Of a stretch of 64,000 nt of DNA, positions 45,236 through 53,872 are shown piece by piece. A program made the translations under genes and the position numbers. Within the stretch, counting starts at the first letter, position 1, and the number at the start of each line of letters is the position of its first letter. The stretch is taken from positions 7,485 through 71,484 of the forward strand of contig CAZCLA010000015.1 in assembly GCA_964499285.1 (NCBI GenBank), read 5' to 3'. Below the pieces are notes generated by a model. That model was not told the origin of the DNA, did no database searches, and saw only the letters and a list, made by a program, of their open reading frames with translations. The DNA comes from JAGFIY01 sp964499285. Lineage in GTDB: Bacteria > Bacteroidota > Ignavibacteria > Ignavibacteriales > Melioribacteraceae.

Positions 45236-46409
45236 GCTAATATTCCTTTCAAAGGAACTGAATAAATTTTTTCCTGCTTTAGCCCTTCCTTTTTGAAAAT
45301 CTCATTGATGCTGAACAAAGCTGACGTTGCCGCGGCTTCCATTAGCATTGCCGGACACTCAAGCTTTATCCAATCTCCGGCGAAGTACAAATTTTCGACA
45401 TCGGTCCTATAAGTCATTCGAGTTGAATTTAATCCTGTATGAAATGCCGTAAAATCATCTCGGAGCTGCATATGCTCGTAAAATATTTCTGCATCATTCA
45501 TTTCCGGAAGGAAGTGATAAAATTCTTTTAGTAGATTCTCTCTTACTTCACTTTCGCTTAAATTTTCATCGGGAACCGCGTAAGAATGCAGTTCGTAAAT
45601 TCCGCCTTCGCTTTGTTCTGCCCATCTGCGGGATTCTTCCTCCATTTCATGATAGATCGTTATTGAATCCAGCATTTCTAAGGCTTCGGTAAAAATGAAA
45701 AACGGATAGCTGCCGTTGTGTTTTTTGTTAGTCCAAATTCTTAAAACTGAATATTTCTGTGACTGTTTTTGTTTCATAACTCTATCAAAAAACAATGGAT
45801 AATTGCGTTTAAAGTAAGGTGAATTTTGAATTATGTTTTTAGTTCCTTTAATATCAGAAGCAAGAATGAGATAATCGTAAAGACCGCCGTTTACAACGAA
45901 TTTTCCGTTTACTTTATCAATCGAGGAAATGTTAATTCCCGTTCTATAAGAAAACTTTTTCTTTTTGGTAAAATTGAGAAATGGATTTATAAAAGTTTTT
46001 TCGAAATCATCGTTTAGAACATCGTAAATAAGTCCGAGATCGTTGCTTAGAAAATAAAAATGAAAACTCTTCATCAACTCTGCAACGGAAATTAACTGAG
46101 GTTCGGCAAAAAATGCCCTGGCGAATGATTCAAAAATCAGTTGCAATTCTTTAGGTAGTTTTGCTTTTAAAGCAAACTGAAGAAAATTTACATCATCCCA
46201 TTTGTCAAATGTCTTTGCCGGATCGTACTTGACCATATCAAGCATTTTGAATGAAGCAGAACTTTTAAAGAAGGGTGAAAGCGGAAAGAATCCACGTTTA
46301 ATCATATCGATAATATTTAAAATAGGAACGGTTGAAATATCCTTAAATCTGTAATGCTTGTGATCTTTTGTGATTATAAGATAATCCTCAAGAGGAATTA
46401 AATATTTAT
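45232..46409 (-). CDS. CrtU-like FAD-dependent carotene desaturase/methyltransferase (5' end in gap)
   Basis: The frame is open from the stop at 45232 to the gap at 46410, giving 391 residues with no N-terminal FAD motif; that part must lie in the gap. YRFKDISTVPILNIIDMIKRGFFPLSPFF and the C-terminal VENLYFAGDWIKLECPAMLMEAAATSALFSINEI match the amine-oxidase family of carotenoid enzymes, best the CrtU/CruE isorenieratene-synthase type that makes aromatic rings from beta-rings. The first ATG inside (46303-46305) is not the start, because conserved sequence continues upstream. It follows the Rieske gene on the same strand and may be separate from it or fused to it across the gap. Confidence 0.72.
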
Positions 46410-46509
46410 NNNNNNNNNNNNNNNNNNNNNNNNNNNNNNNNNNNNNNNNNNNNNNNNNNNNNNNNNNNNNNNNNNNNNNNNNNNNNNNNNNNNNNNNNNN
46501 NNNNNNNNN
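46410..46509. other. Assembly gap (100 N)
   Basis: Exactly 100 N lie between the Rieske and FAD-enzyme frames. Both genes run into it. A normal FAD-binding N-terminus needs about 100 residues, so the real gap is probably well over 100 bases. Confidence 0.99.
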
Positions 46510-47456
46510 GAGACCTCATCGCCTTTCACGCTTACTTCGTGAATTTCGTCTTTCATTTTGTTGTAGTGTTTCTTTTGAGCAACCAAAAATTGAATATCTT
46601 CTTTAACAATCTTATCCGATTTTTTTGCCATAAATTTTTTAGCGAACCATGGAAATTTTGGAAATATATTCTGCCAAAGAGTAATTTGTGTCATGCTTAC
46701 GTGAGAATCATCAACTTGATAAACATGTTCGAGAATCAAAAGCACTCTTTCCTTAAATCGAGTTTCGAGCCGGGAGATATTTGGGAAATAAAATCTGTAA
46801 TTTACATCGTGATGTTCCTGATTTCCGAAATAAATTTTTTCTCCAAGATTTCCTTTGTTAGATCGTTTATACGAACCTTTAATTCCGTCCTCTAGAAAAT
46901 CAATATGAAATTCCGCGGGAAATTCATCTATTTGACCGAGAAGTTGTTTTATGGAATCGCGGTGAGTAAATGCAATATGATAAGGATCGATAAGACTTTC
47001 TGCTGTGGATTCGAGATCCGCCTCAAAAATATATTCCTTATAGGTAAACGGCCAATCTTTCATTTCGGGAATATCTGTCGGCGAATATTTCTCTGCGTCA
47101 TCGGCATTGCCGGCAAATAGCCAGACCCAATTGTTGTAATCTTTTACGGCATATTTTTTTATAACTGCTTTTGGTGGAATTTTATTATCTGGAAGCTGCG
47201 AGGGGATTAAGACACAGTTTCCGCTCTTGTCGTATTCCCATCCATGATAACCGCAGACGGGTCTATCGTTATTTAAATATCCTAATGAAAGGTTAACGTT
47301 TCTATGACAGCATCTGTCCTCAAGTGCAATTGGATTGCCTTCTTTATCTCTGAATAAAATAATTTCTTCACCCAAAATTTTGAATGTTCTCATCTCGTTC
47401 ACTAAATCTGAGGAGGGACAGACTAAATACCAATTATTTTTTAAAACTTCGTTCAT
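46510..47456 (-). CDS. Rieske oxygenase in carotenoid cluster (3' end in gap)
   Basis: About 315 residues are visible. The Rieske cluster ligands are clear: C-C-H in EDRCCHRNVNL and C-x2-H in VCGYHGWEY. The mononuclear iron motif of ring-hydroxylating oxygenases is complete (E-x3-D-x2-H-x4-H in ESLIDPYHIAFTH). It should be an oxygen-using enzyme, perhaps acting on the carotenoid end group; in cyanobacteria the Rieske protein CruH works after CruE on aromatic carotenoids. It overlaps the lycopene cyclase gene by 23 bases, so it is in the same operon. Confidence 0.85.
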
Positions 47457-48126
47457 TTTTACCTTTTTCTAATTTTATAAATATAGAAGTAGCAATAAAC
47501 AAAAGGGAAAAGCCGAAGAGGAAATCTTCAACAGGAACTGTCCAGATTCGAAAATCTAATTGATAAATAGGATCGTATGTAACAACGGGTCTCCATGTCA
47601 AATAACCGTTGAATAGTATTGTAAAAACAGCAACGAGGAGCAAGTAATAATAAAAATTTTTATGAAGAAACAGCTCGGTTTTCAAATATTTATCAACCAA
47701 AAACATAATTCCCGAAGAAACCATCACCAAAGCCGTGTATTCTTTATTTATTGTAAAGAAATAAACAGCGGCGGCAAACAGGGGAATCGGAAGAAGATAC
47801 AAAACGTTTAAATTGTCAATTTCTTTGTCTTTAGTGAATCTATTAATCATCTCCCACGTAAACAGACATGCATATGGAACTGAAACGAAAAACAGAATCT
47901 CTTCAGGTGGAAGATTAAGAATTCGAAATCCCAAAGTATATTCACTGCTGAAAAACCAATGACGTCCGGTTACAGCAGCATCCCAAACTAAAAACGGAAT
48001 GAGCGGAATAGATAATGAGATTAAAGCTGATTTTGCTTTATCTAAAAAATAGAATCGCTTCATCGATCCGAAAATAACAGGACCAGAAATTACAATTATA
48101 TTGAAAAGTAAATATTCGTATTTCAC
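47434..48126 (-). CDS. crtY: Lycopene cyclase, CrtYcd/fused-heterodimer type
   Basis: This 230-residue membrane protein has about six to seven membrane segments and two cyclase motifs, PPEEILFF near residue 73 and PVEDFLFGF near residue 199. These are the P-x-E-E/D signatures of the heterodimeric CrtYc and CrtYd cyclase subunits, here fused in one chain. It should close lycopene ends to beta-rings. It begins one base after the crtB stop and overlaps the Rieske gene start. Confidence 0.88.
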   Translation of the reverse strand: MKYEYLLFNIIVISGPVIFGSMKRFYFLDKAKSALISLSIPLIPFLVWDAAVTGRHWFFSSEYTLGFRILNLPPEEILFFVSVPYACLFTWEMINRFTKDKEIDNLNVLYLLPIPLFAAAVYFFTINKEYTALVMVSSGIMFLVDKYLKTELFLHKNFYYYLLLVAVFTILFNGYLTWRPVVTYDPIYQLDFRIWTVPVEDFLFGFSLLFIATSIFIKLEKGKNERSFKK

Positions 48127-48127
48127 T

Positions 48128-48973
48128 TTATGTTAATCTCAATACTTTTATTTCAATAACAGATTTTAACAGCAGAACTAATTTTTGGATGTTCGATACT
48201 CGCACTCTTCTTTTCATTAATTCTTTAATATCGAGCCGTTTGATTTTTTTGAATAAAATAAGGTAATATAAATATGCAGAATAAACTCCAATCTTAACAC
48301 CGATTGGAAGTTTTTTTATGCCATTCAACGCTTCGGCAAACTCATTTTCAATTTCTTTTTCAAGTTTTTGTTTGTTCAAGTTGTCGATAAAATCATTATG
48401 GTGAACATCTGGCAAATAAATTCTTCCTCTTTCACTTAAATCGCTTTTTATATCTCGCAGAAAATTTACCTTTTGAAAAGCGGATCCCAGCATTCTCGCT
48501 GGGTGAACCAAGTCATCGTATTTCTGTTGGTTGCCTCCGGCAAAAACTTTTAAGCACATCAATCCAACAACTTCGGCAGAGCCATGAATATATTCATCAT
48601 AATTATTTCTTTCATAGGAGTTTTCGTAAAGATCCATTTCCATACTTTTCAGAAATGATTCAACTAACCTAATATCGATATTATATTCTCGGACAACGGC
48701 AGCAAATGAATTTAAAATCGGATTTGTTGAAATGCCTTCTTCGATCGCGGCATAAGTATCACGGCGAAAATCATTAAGAAGTTTTTTCTTATCATAACCA
48801 TGAAACGTATCGACAATTTCGTCCGCAATTCGCACAAATCCGTAAACCGCATAAATTGGATCTCTGTATTCGAGAGAAAATGCTTTTATTCCCCATCCGA
48901 AAGATGTGCTGTAAGCATGAGTAATATCCTTACTCAGCTTATAGCTTAATTTGTTATAGTCTTGCAAATTCAT
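48128..48973 (-). CDS. crtB: Phytoene synthase
   Basis: CrtB joins two geranylgeranyl diphosphates to phytoene. The 281-residue protein has the two aspartate-rich substrate motifs (RIADEIVDTFHGYD and NFLRDIKSDLSERGRIYLP) and the isoprenoid synthase helix pattern. I start at the ATG at 48971-48973, with AAGGAT upstream, rather than the TTG two codons before. It overlaps the crtI end by 20 bases. The GGPP synthase gene is not in the window. Confidence 0.94.
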   Translation of the reverse strand: MNLQDYNKLSYKLSKDITHAYSTSFGWGIKAFSLEYRDPIYAVYGFVRIADEIVDTFHGYDKKKLLNDFRRDTYAAIEEGISTNPILNSFAAVVREYNIDIRLVESFLKSMEMDLYENSYERNNYDEYIHGSAEVVGLMCLKVFAGGNQQKYDDLVHPARMLGSAFQKVNFLRDIKSDLSERGRIYLPDVHHNDFIDNLNKQKLEKEIENEFAEALNGIKKLPIGVKIGVYSAYLYYLILFKKIKRLDIKELMKRRVRVSNIQKLVLLLKSVIEIKVLRLT

Positions 48974-50432
48974 TTTCAATCCTTTCAGTTACTAATTTAG
49001 AACCGATTACCACCATTGGAAGTCCGGTGCCGGGAGTTGTTGATGCTCCTACATAGAAAAGGTTTTTAAAATTTTCATCAAAATTTTGTGGACGAAAAGC
49101 ACCGACTTGATTTAAATCATGAGCCAGCCCTAACCCCGAACCTTTATAAAGATTAAATTTTTGCTGCCAATCGATGGGAGTTAGCACTGTTTTAGTTAAT
49201 GTGTTTTCTTCTAGATTAAATCCGATTCGAGATGAAAGATCTTTGATAATCTGCGCGGCCAATTCATCTTTATCGCCCCAATCCGGCTTGTATCTTAAGT
49301 CTGGAACAGGGCAAAGTATAAATAAATTTTCACATCCATCCGGGGCGCATGTTTTATCAGAGGCTGATGACATATTTACATAGTAATAGGGTTTTTGCGG
49401 AGAAACTGAGGAAGTAAAAATTGTATCCGCATATTCTTTAAAATTGCTTCCCAAAAAGTAATTGTGATGAATCAGATTGTTTATTTTTCCTTTTACGCCG
49501 AGATAAATCGTAAACGGCGAAAGTGTCCAATGAAGTTTATCCAATCTGGATTCCGAAAATTTTTCTCTTCCCAAAATTTTACCTCTGAACGATGCAGCAT
49601 CAGAATTAGAAATAAAAATATCTGCGTGATGAATATTTCCATGATTGTCAATTGCAGAAACTATCTCTTTGCCTTCGTACTTCAGTTGAACAATTTCCGA
49701 ATCAAAGACAAACTCTACATTTCTGGATTTTAAAATGTTCACTATTTCTTCGGTGATTTTATACATTCCTCCTTCAACAGCCCAGTATCCATCGTTTTCA
49801 AGTTCTGTATAGTTTAATATCGAATAAATAGAAGGAGTATGAAAAGGCGTTGAACCTAAAAAGAATGCGACCAGAGAAAAAATTATTTTCACTTCGTCGG
49901 ATTGAAAATTTTTATCAAGTTCTTTCCACATCGATTTAAATAGATAAGGAATATGCTTGAATGGAACGCCGGTTAGTTTCAGCAAATATTCAAGCTTATT
50001 ATCAAAATTTGTTTTTATAACCTTATCGTTTGTATCGTTGTAGAAATCTCTTGCTCTCCCCAGGTACTTTTGAATCTTTTGAATTAATTCGGGTTCAACG
50101 GATTCAAACTCCCTCTGCAGCTCTGCGAGGTTTTTATAAATTTTAAACGGCTTTTTTCGGTTCTCAAAAAACACTTGATAAATGGGTTCGAGCGGATTTA
50201 GCACGAGGGGATTTTTTACGCCCGCGTCCGAAAACAACTCATCAAACTCGTAAGACATACTCATAAACGAGGGACCCAAATCAAATTTGAATCCCTCTTT
50301 TTCCATTGTATTTAGTCTTCCGCCCGGAGTAGAATATTTCTCTATTATCTTAACGTCATATCCTTTGTTTGAAAGACGCAGAGCAGTTGCTAAACCGCCC
50401 AAACCCGAACCAATGATTATTACTTTTTCCAT
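48954..50432 (-). CDS. crtI: Phytoene desaturase, CrtI type
   Basis: CrtI desaturates phytoene to lycopene. The 492-residue protein begins with the FAD motif KVIIIGSGLGGLATALRLSNKGYDV, has the PGGRLN region, and ends with FYVGASTTPGTGLPMVVIGSKLVTERI, the typical bacterial CrtI signature. A CrtD-like desaturase is possible, but with crtB next to it CrtI is the simplest call. It is 27 bases behind the fasciclin gene, so no separate promoter is needed. Confidence 0.92.
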   Translation of the reverse strand: MEKVIIIGSGLGGLATALRLSNKGYDVKIIEKYSTPGGRLNTMEKEGFKFDLGPSFMSMSYEFDELFSDAGVKNPLVLNPLEPIYQVFFENRKKPFKIYKNLAELQREFESVEPELIQKIQKYLGRARDFYNDTNDKVIKTNFDNKLEYLLKLTGVPFKHIPYLFKSMWKELDKNFQSDEVKIIFSLVAFFLGSTPFHTPSIYSILNYTELENDGYWAVEGGMYKITEEIVNILKSRNVEFVFDSEIVQLKYEGKEIVSAIDNHGNIHHADIFISNSDAASFRGKILGREKFSESRLDKLHWTLSPFTIYLGVKGKINNLIHHNYFLGSNFKEYADTIFTSSVSPQKPYYYVNMSSASDKTCAPDGCENLFILCPVPDLRYKPDWGDKDELAAQIIKDLSSRIGFNLEENTLTKTVLTPIDWQQKFNLYKGSGLGLAHDLNQVGAFRPQNFDENFKNLFYVGASTTPGTGLPMVVIGSKLVTERIENEFARL

Positions 50433-50459
50433 TTAAACCTCGCAGGCAATTAAGTTAAT

Positions 50460-50972
50460 TTACTTCTTTTCCGGGATTAGAAAAGTATCTATTACGTGAA
50501 TAACACCGTTTGAAGCCTCTACATCAACTGCAATAACTTTAGATCCATTTATCATTACACCGTTATCATCTGATTTGATCTTAAGCAGGTCACCCGAAAC
50601 AGTGGACGCTTCAGTCAAGGTAACTACGTCAGATGACATTACTTTTCCGGCAATTACGTGATAAAGTAAGATACTTTTAAGTGTTTTGGTATCCTTAAGA
50701 AGATTCTCGACTGTTCCTTCGGGAAGTTTTGCAAATGCTTCATCAGTTGGAGCAAAAACTGTAAAAGGTCCTTCTTTCTGCAGTTCAGCATCTAAGCCTG
50801 TAGCTTGCAAAGCCGCAGCCAAAGTTGTGAAATTACCTGCTTCGACAGCAACTTCAACAATGTTTTTTTTGTTGTTTGTCTTATCATCACCGGCGAATAG
50901 GTCGGACAACCCAAATGAAAGAACTAAGATTAAGAAAAAAGATACGTTTCTTACTGATTTATATAGTGTCAT
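50460..50972 (-). CDS. Fasciclin (FAS1) domain protein, exported
   Basis: This 170-residue protein has a signal peptide (NVSFFLILVLSFGLSDLFAG) and one complete FAS1 domain (FTTLAAALQATGLDAEL, GPFTVFAPTDEAFAKLPEGTVENLL, LLYHVIAGKVMSSDV, NGVIHVIDTFLIP). FAS1 proteins mediate adhesion or bind small lipophilic ligands, and FAS1 members bind carotenoids in some algae and cyanobacteria. That makes a carotenoid-linked role plausible but unproven. It overlaps the SRPBCC gene by four bases (ATGA). Confidence 0.92.
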   Translation of the reverse strand: MTLYKSVRNVSFFLILVLSFGLSDLFAGDDKTNNKKNIVEVAVEAGNFTTLAAALQATGLDAELQKEGPFTVFAPTDEAFAKLPEGTVENLLKDTKTLKSILLYHVIAGKVMSSDVVTLTEASTVSGDLLKIKSDDNGVMINGSKVIAVDVEASNGVIHVIDTFLIPEKK

Positions 50973-51433
50973 TTTGTTACTCCTTTTGTGTTGAATAATT
51001 GATTTATTTTGTTTTTTCTGAAGTCGAATATTGCTTTCAAATTTTTTCTGACATAGATGTTATTAATTAGGTCCCCGATTGGACCGCCATACAATTTATA
51101 GTCAATATTATCGGTGATCTTTGTTTTATCCCCTTCACTTTCAAACAAGTGTGTATGATGCCAATATTTATAGGGACCTTTCTTCTGAACATCAACAAAC
51201 TTATAAGGCGGATCATAATCGGTAATAATCGTTTTCCACTTCAAAGGAACACTGAAAAGGTCAATTTTATAATCAAACTCCGCATCTTTTTTCATTATTA
51301 GCGGTTTTGGAGTAATAATTTCAAATTTCATCCAATCCGGAGTAATTATACTGAGGTTTTCGGGTTTTTCGAAAAACTCGAAAACCTCATTTAAGTTTGC
51401 ATCAACAATTTGTTCAATGAAGATGTTAAACAT
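50969..51433 (-). CDS. SRPBCC (START-like) family protein
   Basis: This 154-residue protein has the polyketide-cyclase/START fold pattern: NLNEVFEFFEKPENLSIITPDWM, LKWKTIITDYDPPYKFVDVQKKGPYKYWHHTHLFE and a long C-terminal helix (NNIYVRKNLKAIFDFRKNKINQLF). Such proteins bind hydrophobic ligands. Homologues often accompany photolyase and LitR/CarH-type genes and are sometimes labelled cell-division inhibitor. It is coupled to the fasciclin gene and is five bases behind the DUF4397 gene. Confidence 0.85.
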   Translation of the reverse strand: MFNIFIEQIVDANLNEVFEFFEKPENLSIITPDWMKFEIITPKPLIMKKDAEFDYKIDLFSVPLKWKTIITDYDPPYKFVDVQKKGPYKYWHHTHLFESEGDKTKITDNIDYKLYGGPIGDLINNIYVRKNLKAIFDFRKNKINQLFNTKGVTK

Positions 51434-51438
51434 TGTTT

Positions 51439-52761
51439 TTATAATCCTAGTACTTCGTTGTTGATAATAATTTGAGCACCTAAAGCTTGATCTCCTGTAC
51501 CATTAACAAAGCCTTTTGCAAAAACTGTGTAGATATCTTGATTTTCAAGCATAACACCAGGAAGTTCAAGTACAACTGTTTCTGTTCCGGCAAGTCTTAC
51601 CTGAAGATCATATGTTCCTGCATCAAACGGGGTAAACTCCGAGTAACTCTTGAAGGAAACATTTCCGAACAATACCATTCCGTTCGTTAATGTGATATCT
51701 ACGGCCGGGGCATCAGGCGACAAGTGAATAAATCTTAAATGTGCTTTTCTGTTTGCAGGCATTGCAAGATTATCTTCTAAAATTAAAGGTTCAATGCTGG
51801 AAACATTGTTGACTGCAAATACTGAGTAATCTTTGTAAGCATTGAACAAAATATTACCTTCGATTGCAGTCGTTGATGTTCCAGAAACATTAACTTTTAT
51901 ATTTTGAGTGCCAGCATTTATGTTTAAGTATCCTGTATTGTTCGGGAAAGTCAATCCGGTTCCAACAACAGCATCATTTAGAAGTAGGTCGACAGCCGGG
52001 GCATTAGGACTTGCGTGGACTACTTTTACATTCGCGGTTGCTACTTCAAGATCAACAAATGATGTACCCTGATTATTATCAACGTATGTTCTTACGTTAA
52101 ATGGATATGAATCATCACCGTTTAATGTTCCTTGTGCCATAACTGTGTAAATCATTCCGGACATTAAAGGAACATTGCCGAGAATCACAACTTCCTCGTT
52201 CAATCCCGCAGGTGTTACTGCCAAGTTATATGTTCCTTCAGGAACTTCGATATAATCTGCGATAGTCTTGAATTCTGCATTTCCGAACAATGTTGATCCC
52301 ATACCGTTATTAACTTTAATATCGACTGCAGGAGCATCTGGTGCAGCATGTATAAAACGAACCTTTGCACTGCCGGAACTCATTCTGTCATCTTCTGAAA
52401 TTATGGCTTCGATAGATGTGAGATTATTAACCGCATATATTGTTAGCTCTTGATTTGCATATATAGTAACTGCTGCAGAAATTACCGGTGTTGTAGTTCC
52501 GGCTGCAGTAACAATAATGTTCTTTTCACCCTCTTCCAGTTCGGTGTAACCTGAACTTTCACCATAACTTAAATTGCTGATTACCTCTACATCATTTACC
52601 CATACATCCACAGCGGGCGCATCATAACCAGCATGAATAACTCTCACTTGAGCTTTACCCAATTCCTGAACAGGTGTATTAATTGTATCGTTATCATCAG
52701 CACAGCTGATAAAAAATGCTGCACTTAGAAAAACAAAAAGAAATTTGCTTAGTAGTTTCAT
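51439..52761 (-). CDS. DUF4397 repeat lipoprotein
   Basis: This 440-residue protein has a lipobox (AAFFISCADD, Cys at about residue 20) and four DUF4397 repeats. Each begins with a version of VRVIHAGYDAPAVDVWVN, seen again as VRFIHAAPDAPAVDIKVN, VKVVHASPNAPAVDLLLN and LRFIHLSPDAPAVDITLT. DUF4397 is a beta domain of secreted proteins with no settled function. It is the first gene of the carotenoid operon; the ATG at 52761 has AAGGAT upstream. Confidence 0.9.
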   Translation of the reverse strand: MKLLSKFLFVFLSAAFFISCADDNDTINTPVQELGKAQVRVIHAGYDAPAVDVWVNDVEVISNLSYGESSGYTELEEGEKNIIVTAAGTTTPVISAAVTIYANQELTIYAVNNLTSIEAIISEDDRMSSGSAKVRFIHAAPDAPAVDIKVNNGMGSTLFGNAEFKTIADYIEVPEGTYNLAVTPAGLNEEVVILGNVPLMSGMIYTVMAQGTLNGDDSYPFNVRTYVDNNQGTSFVDLEVATANVKVVHASPNAPAVDLLLNDAVVGTGLTFPNNTGYLNINAGTQNIKVNVSGTSTTAIEGNILFNAYKDYSVFAVNNVSSIEPLILEDNLAMPANRKAHLRFIHLSPDAPAVDITLTNGMVLFGNVSFKSYSEFTPFDAGTYDLQVRLAGTETVVLELPGVMLENQDIYTVFAKGFVNGTGDQALGAQIIINNEVLGL

Positions 52762-52803
52762 TTTGGATCCTTTCGTATATGTTTTAGATTTTGTGTCGAA
52801 TTA

Positions 52804-52845
52804 ATGTCTAGGGCAAATATAGCTTATTGTCTAGGATTTGTCAAG
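52804..52845 (-). promoter_or_regulatory. Promoter and operator of the carotenoid operon
   Basis: On the minus strand TTGACA (52844-52839), 17 bases and TATATT (52821-52816) form a near-ideal sigma70 promoter. The 8-mers CTTGACAA (52845-52838) and CTAGACAA (52834-52827) lie 11 bases apart over the -35 box and spacer, and a third, CTAGACAT (52811-52804), lies just after the -10 box. They are probable operators of the adjacent CarH-like regulator. Confidence 0.75.
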
Positions 52846-52869
52846 TCTTTTTTAACAATATTTTTCTAA

Positions 52870-52887
52870 TTGTCCTAAATTGTCTAT
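52870..52887. promoter_or_regulatory. Central operator-like pair
   Basis: TTGTCCTA (52870-52877) and TTGTCTAT (52880-52887) are further copies of the TTGTCTAG-like 8-mer, spaced 10 bases, between the two divergent promoters. They could allow cooperative binding of the regulator. Confidence 0.55.
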
Positions 52888-52903
52888 AATTATAAACATA
52901 TTG

Positions 52904-52935
52904 CTTGACAACAGCTAGACAATTGCTTACATTTG
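52904..52935 (+). promoter_or_regulatory. Promoter and operator of the CarH-like gene
   Basis: TTGACA (52905-52910), 17 bases and TACATT (52928-52933) form a sigma70-type promoter. CTTGACAA (52904-52911) and CTAGACAA (52915-52922) overlap it with the same 3-base gap and the same distance to the -10 box as in the opposite promoter. Transcription should begin at or near the ATG at 52940, so the mRNA may be leaderless. Confidence 0.75.
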
Positions 52936-52939
52936 AGAT

Positions 52940-53872
52940 ATGGAAAATGATTATAAATACCCGATAAAAGCTGTCTCGGAAATAACGGGACTTACCGTTC
53001 ACGCAATTAGGGCATGGGAAAAAAGATATAATGCCGTTGAACCTGCGCGGACAGATACTAACAGAAGATTGTATTCTTCAAGAGATCTTGAGAAATTGAC
53101 TCTCTTGAAAAAAGCGACCGAATACGGCCACAGTATAAGCGGAATTGCCTCTCTTTCAGTAGAAGAGCTGATTAAGCTTCTCGGAAAGAATCATGCTTTT
53201 GATGAAAAAGCCGGTTCGATGAAACCTAAAACGACATCAAACGGCGAGACAAAAATTCAGCGGTTTGTTGATGCAATGAATAATTACGACGGAAAGAAAT
53301 TAGAAGAACTACTTCATCATGCTTCCGTTGAATACAGCAGAACCAAACTTCTGGAAAATTTGATAACACCATTAATAATAACAATCGGTGATATGTGGCA
53401 TAAAGGTGAGATAAGAGTTTCTCACGAACATTTTGCTACTTCAATAATCAGAAAATTTTTGTTGAATCTTCTTGAAGCACAAAACATTCCTGAAACCGCA
53501 CCTAATATTGTCATCTGTACTCCGAAAGGACAGACACATGAACTAGGTGCGCTTGTTGTTGCAAATTTTGCTGCTAACGAAGGATGGAATGTAACGTACC
53601 TTGGAGCCGATCTTCCAATGGAAGATGTGGTTTCTGCTGCAGAGGAAACAAAAAGTCGTGTGATATGTTTTTCGATAGTTTATCCCTCGGATGATATTTT
53701 CTTGGTTAAAGAATTTGAAAGACTTGATCATATTTGTCCGCCGGATATCACAATACTTGCTGGCGGGGCAAGCGTGGGAGGATATAAAGAAATTCTAAAA
53801 AAAGTTGGGGCTATAATTATAGAGGACAATTCAGGTCTTTCGGATAAATTTAGATTACTCAGGAAATTCTAA
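52940..53872 (+). CDS. CarH/LitR-like B12-dependent MerR-family light regulator
   Basis: This 310-residue protein has an N-terminal MerR helix-turn-helix (IKAVSEITGLTVHAIRAWEKRY, then TNRRLYSSRDLEKLTLLKKA). A cap four-helix domain and a B12-binding Rossmann domain follow (NIVICTPKGQTHELGALVVAN, YLGADLPMEDVVSAA, ILAGGASVGG). The cap carries W-x9-E-H (in MWHKGEIRVSHEHFAT), the adenosylcobalamin photoreceptor motif of CarH, and H-E-L-G supplies the lower axial histidine. In CarH, darkness gives a DNA-binding tetramer and light breaks it apart. It diverges from the carotenoid operon, so light induction of that operon is the likely logic. Confidence 0.88.
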   Translation: MENDYKYPIKAVSEITGLTVHAIRAWEKRYNAVEPARTDTNRRLYSSRDLEKLTLLKKATEYGHSISGIASLSVEELIKLLGKNHAFDEKAGSMKPKTTSNGETKIQRFVDAMNNYDGKKLEELLHHASVEYSRTKLLENLITPLIITIGDMWHKGEIRVSHEHFATSIIRKFLLNLLEAQNIPETAPNIVICTPKGQTHELGALVVANFAANEGWNVTYLGADLPMEDVVSAAEETKSRVICFSIVYPSDDIFLVKEFERLDHICPPDITILAGGASVGGYKEILKKVGAIIIEDNSGLSDKFRLLRKF

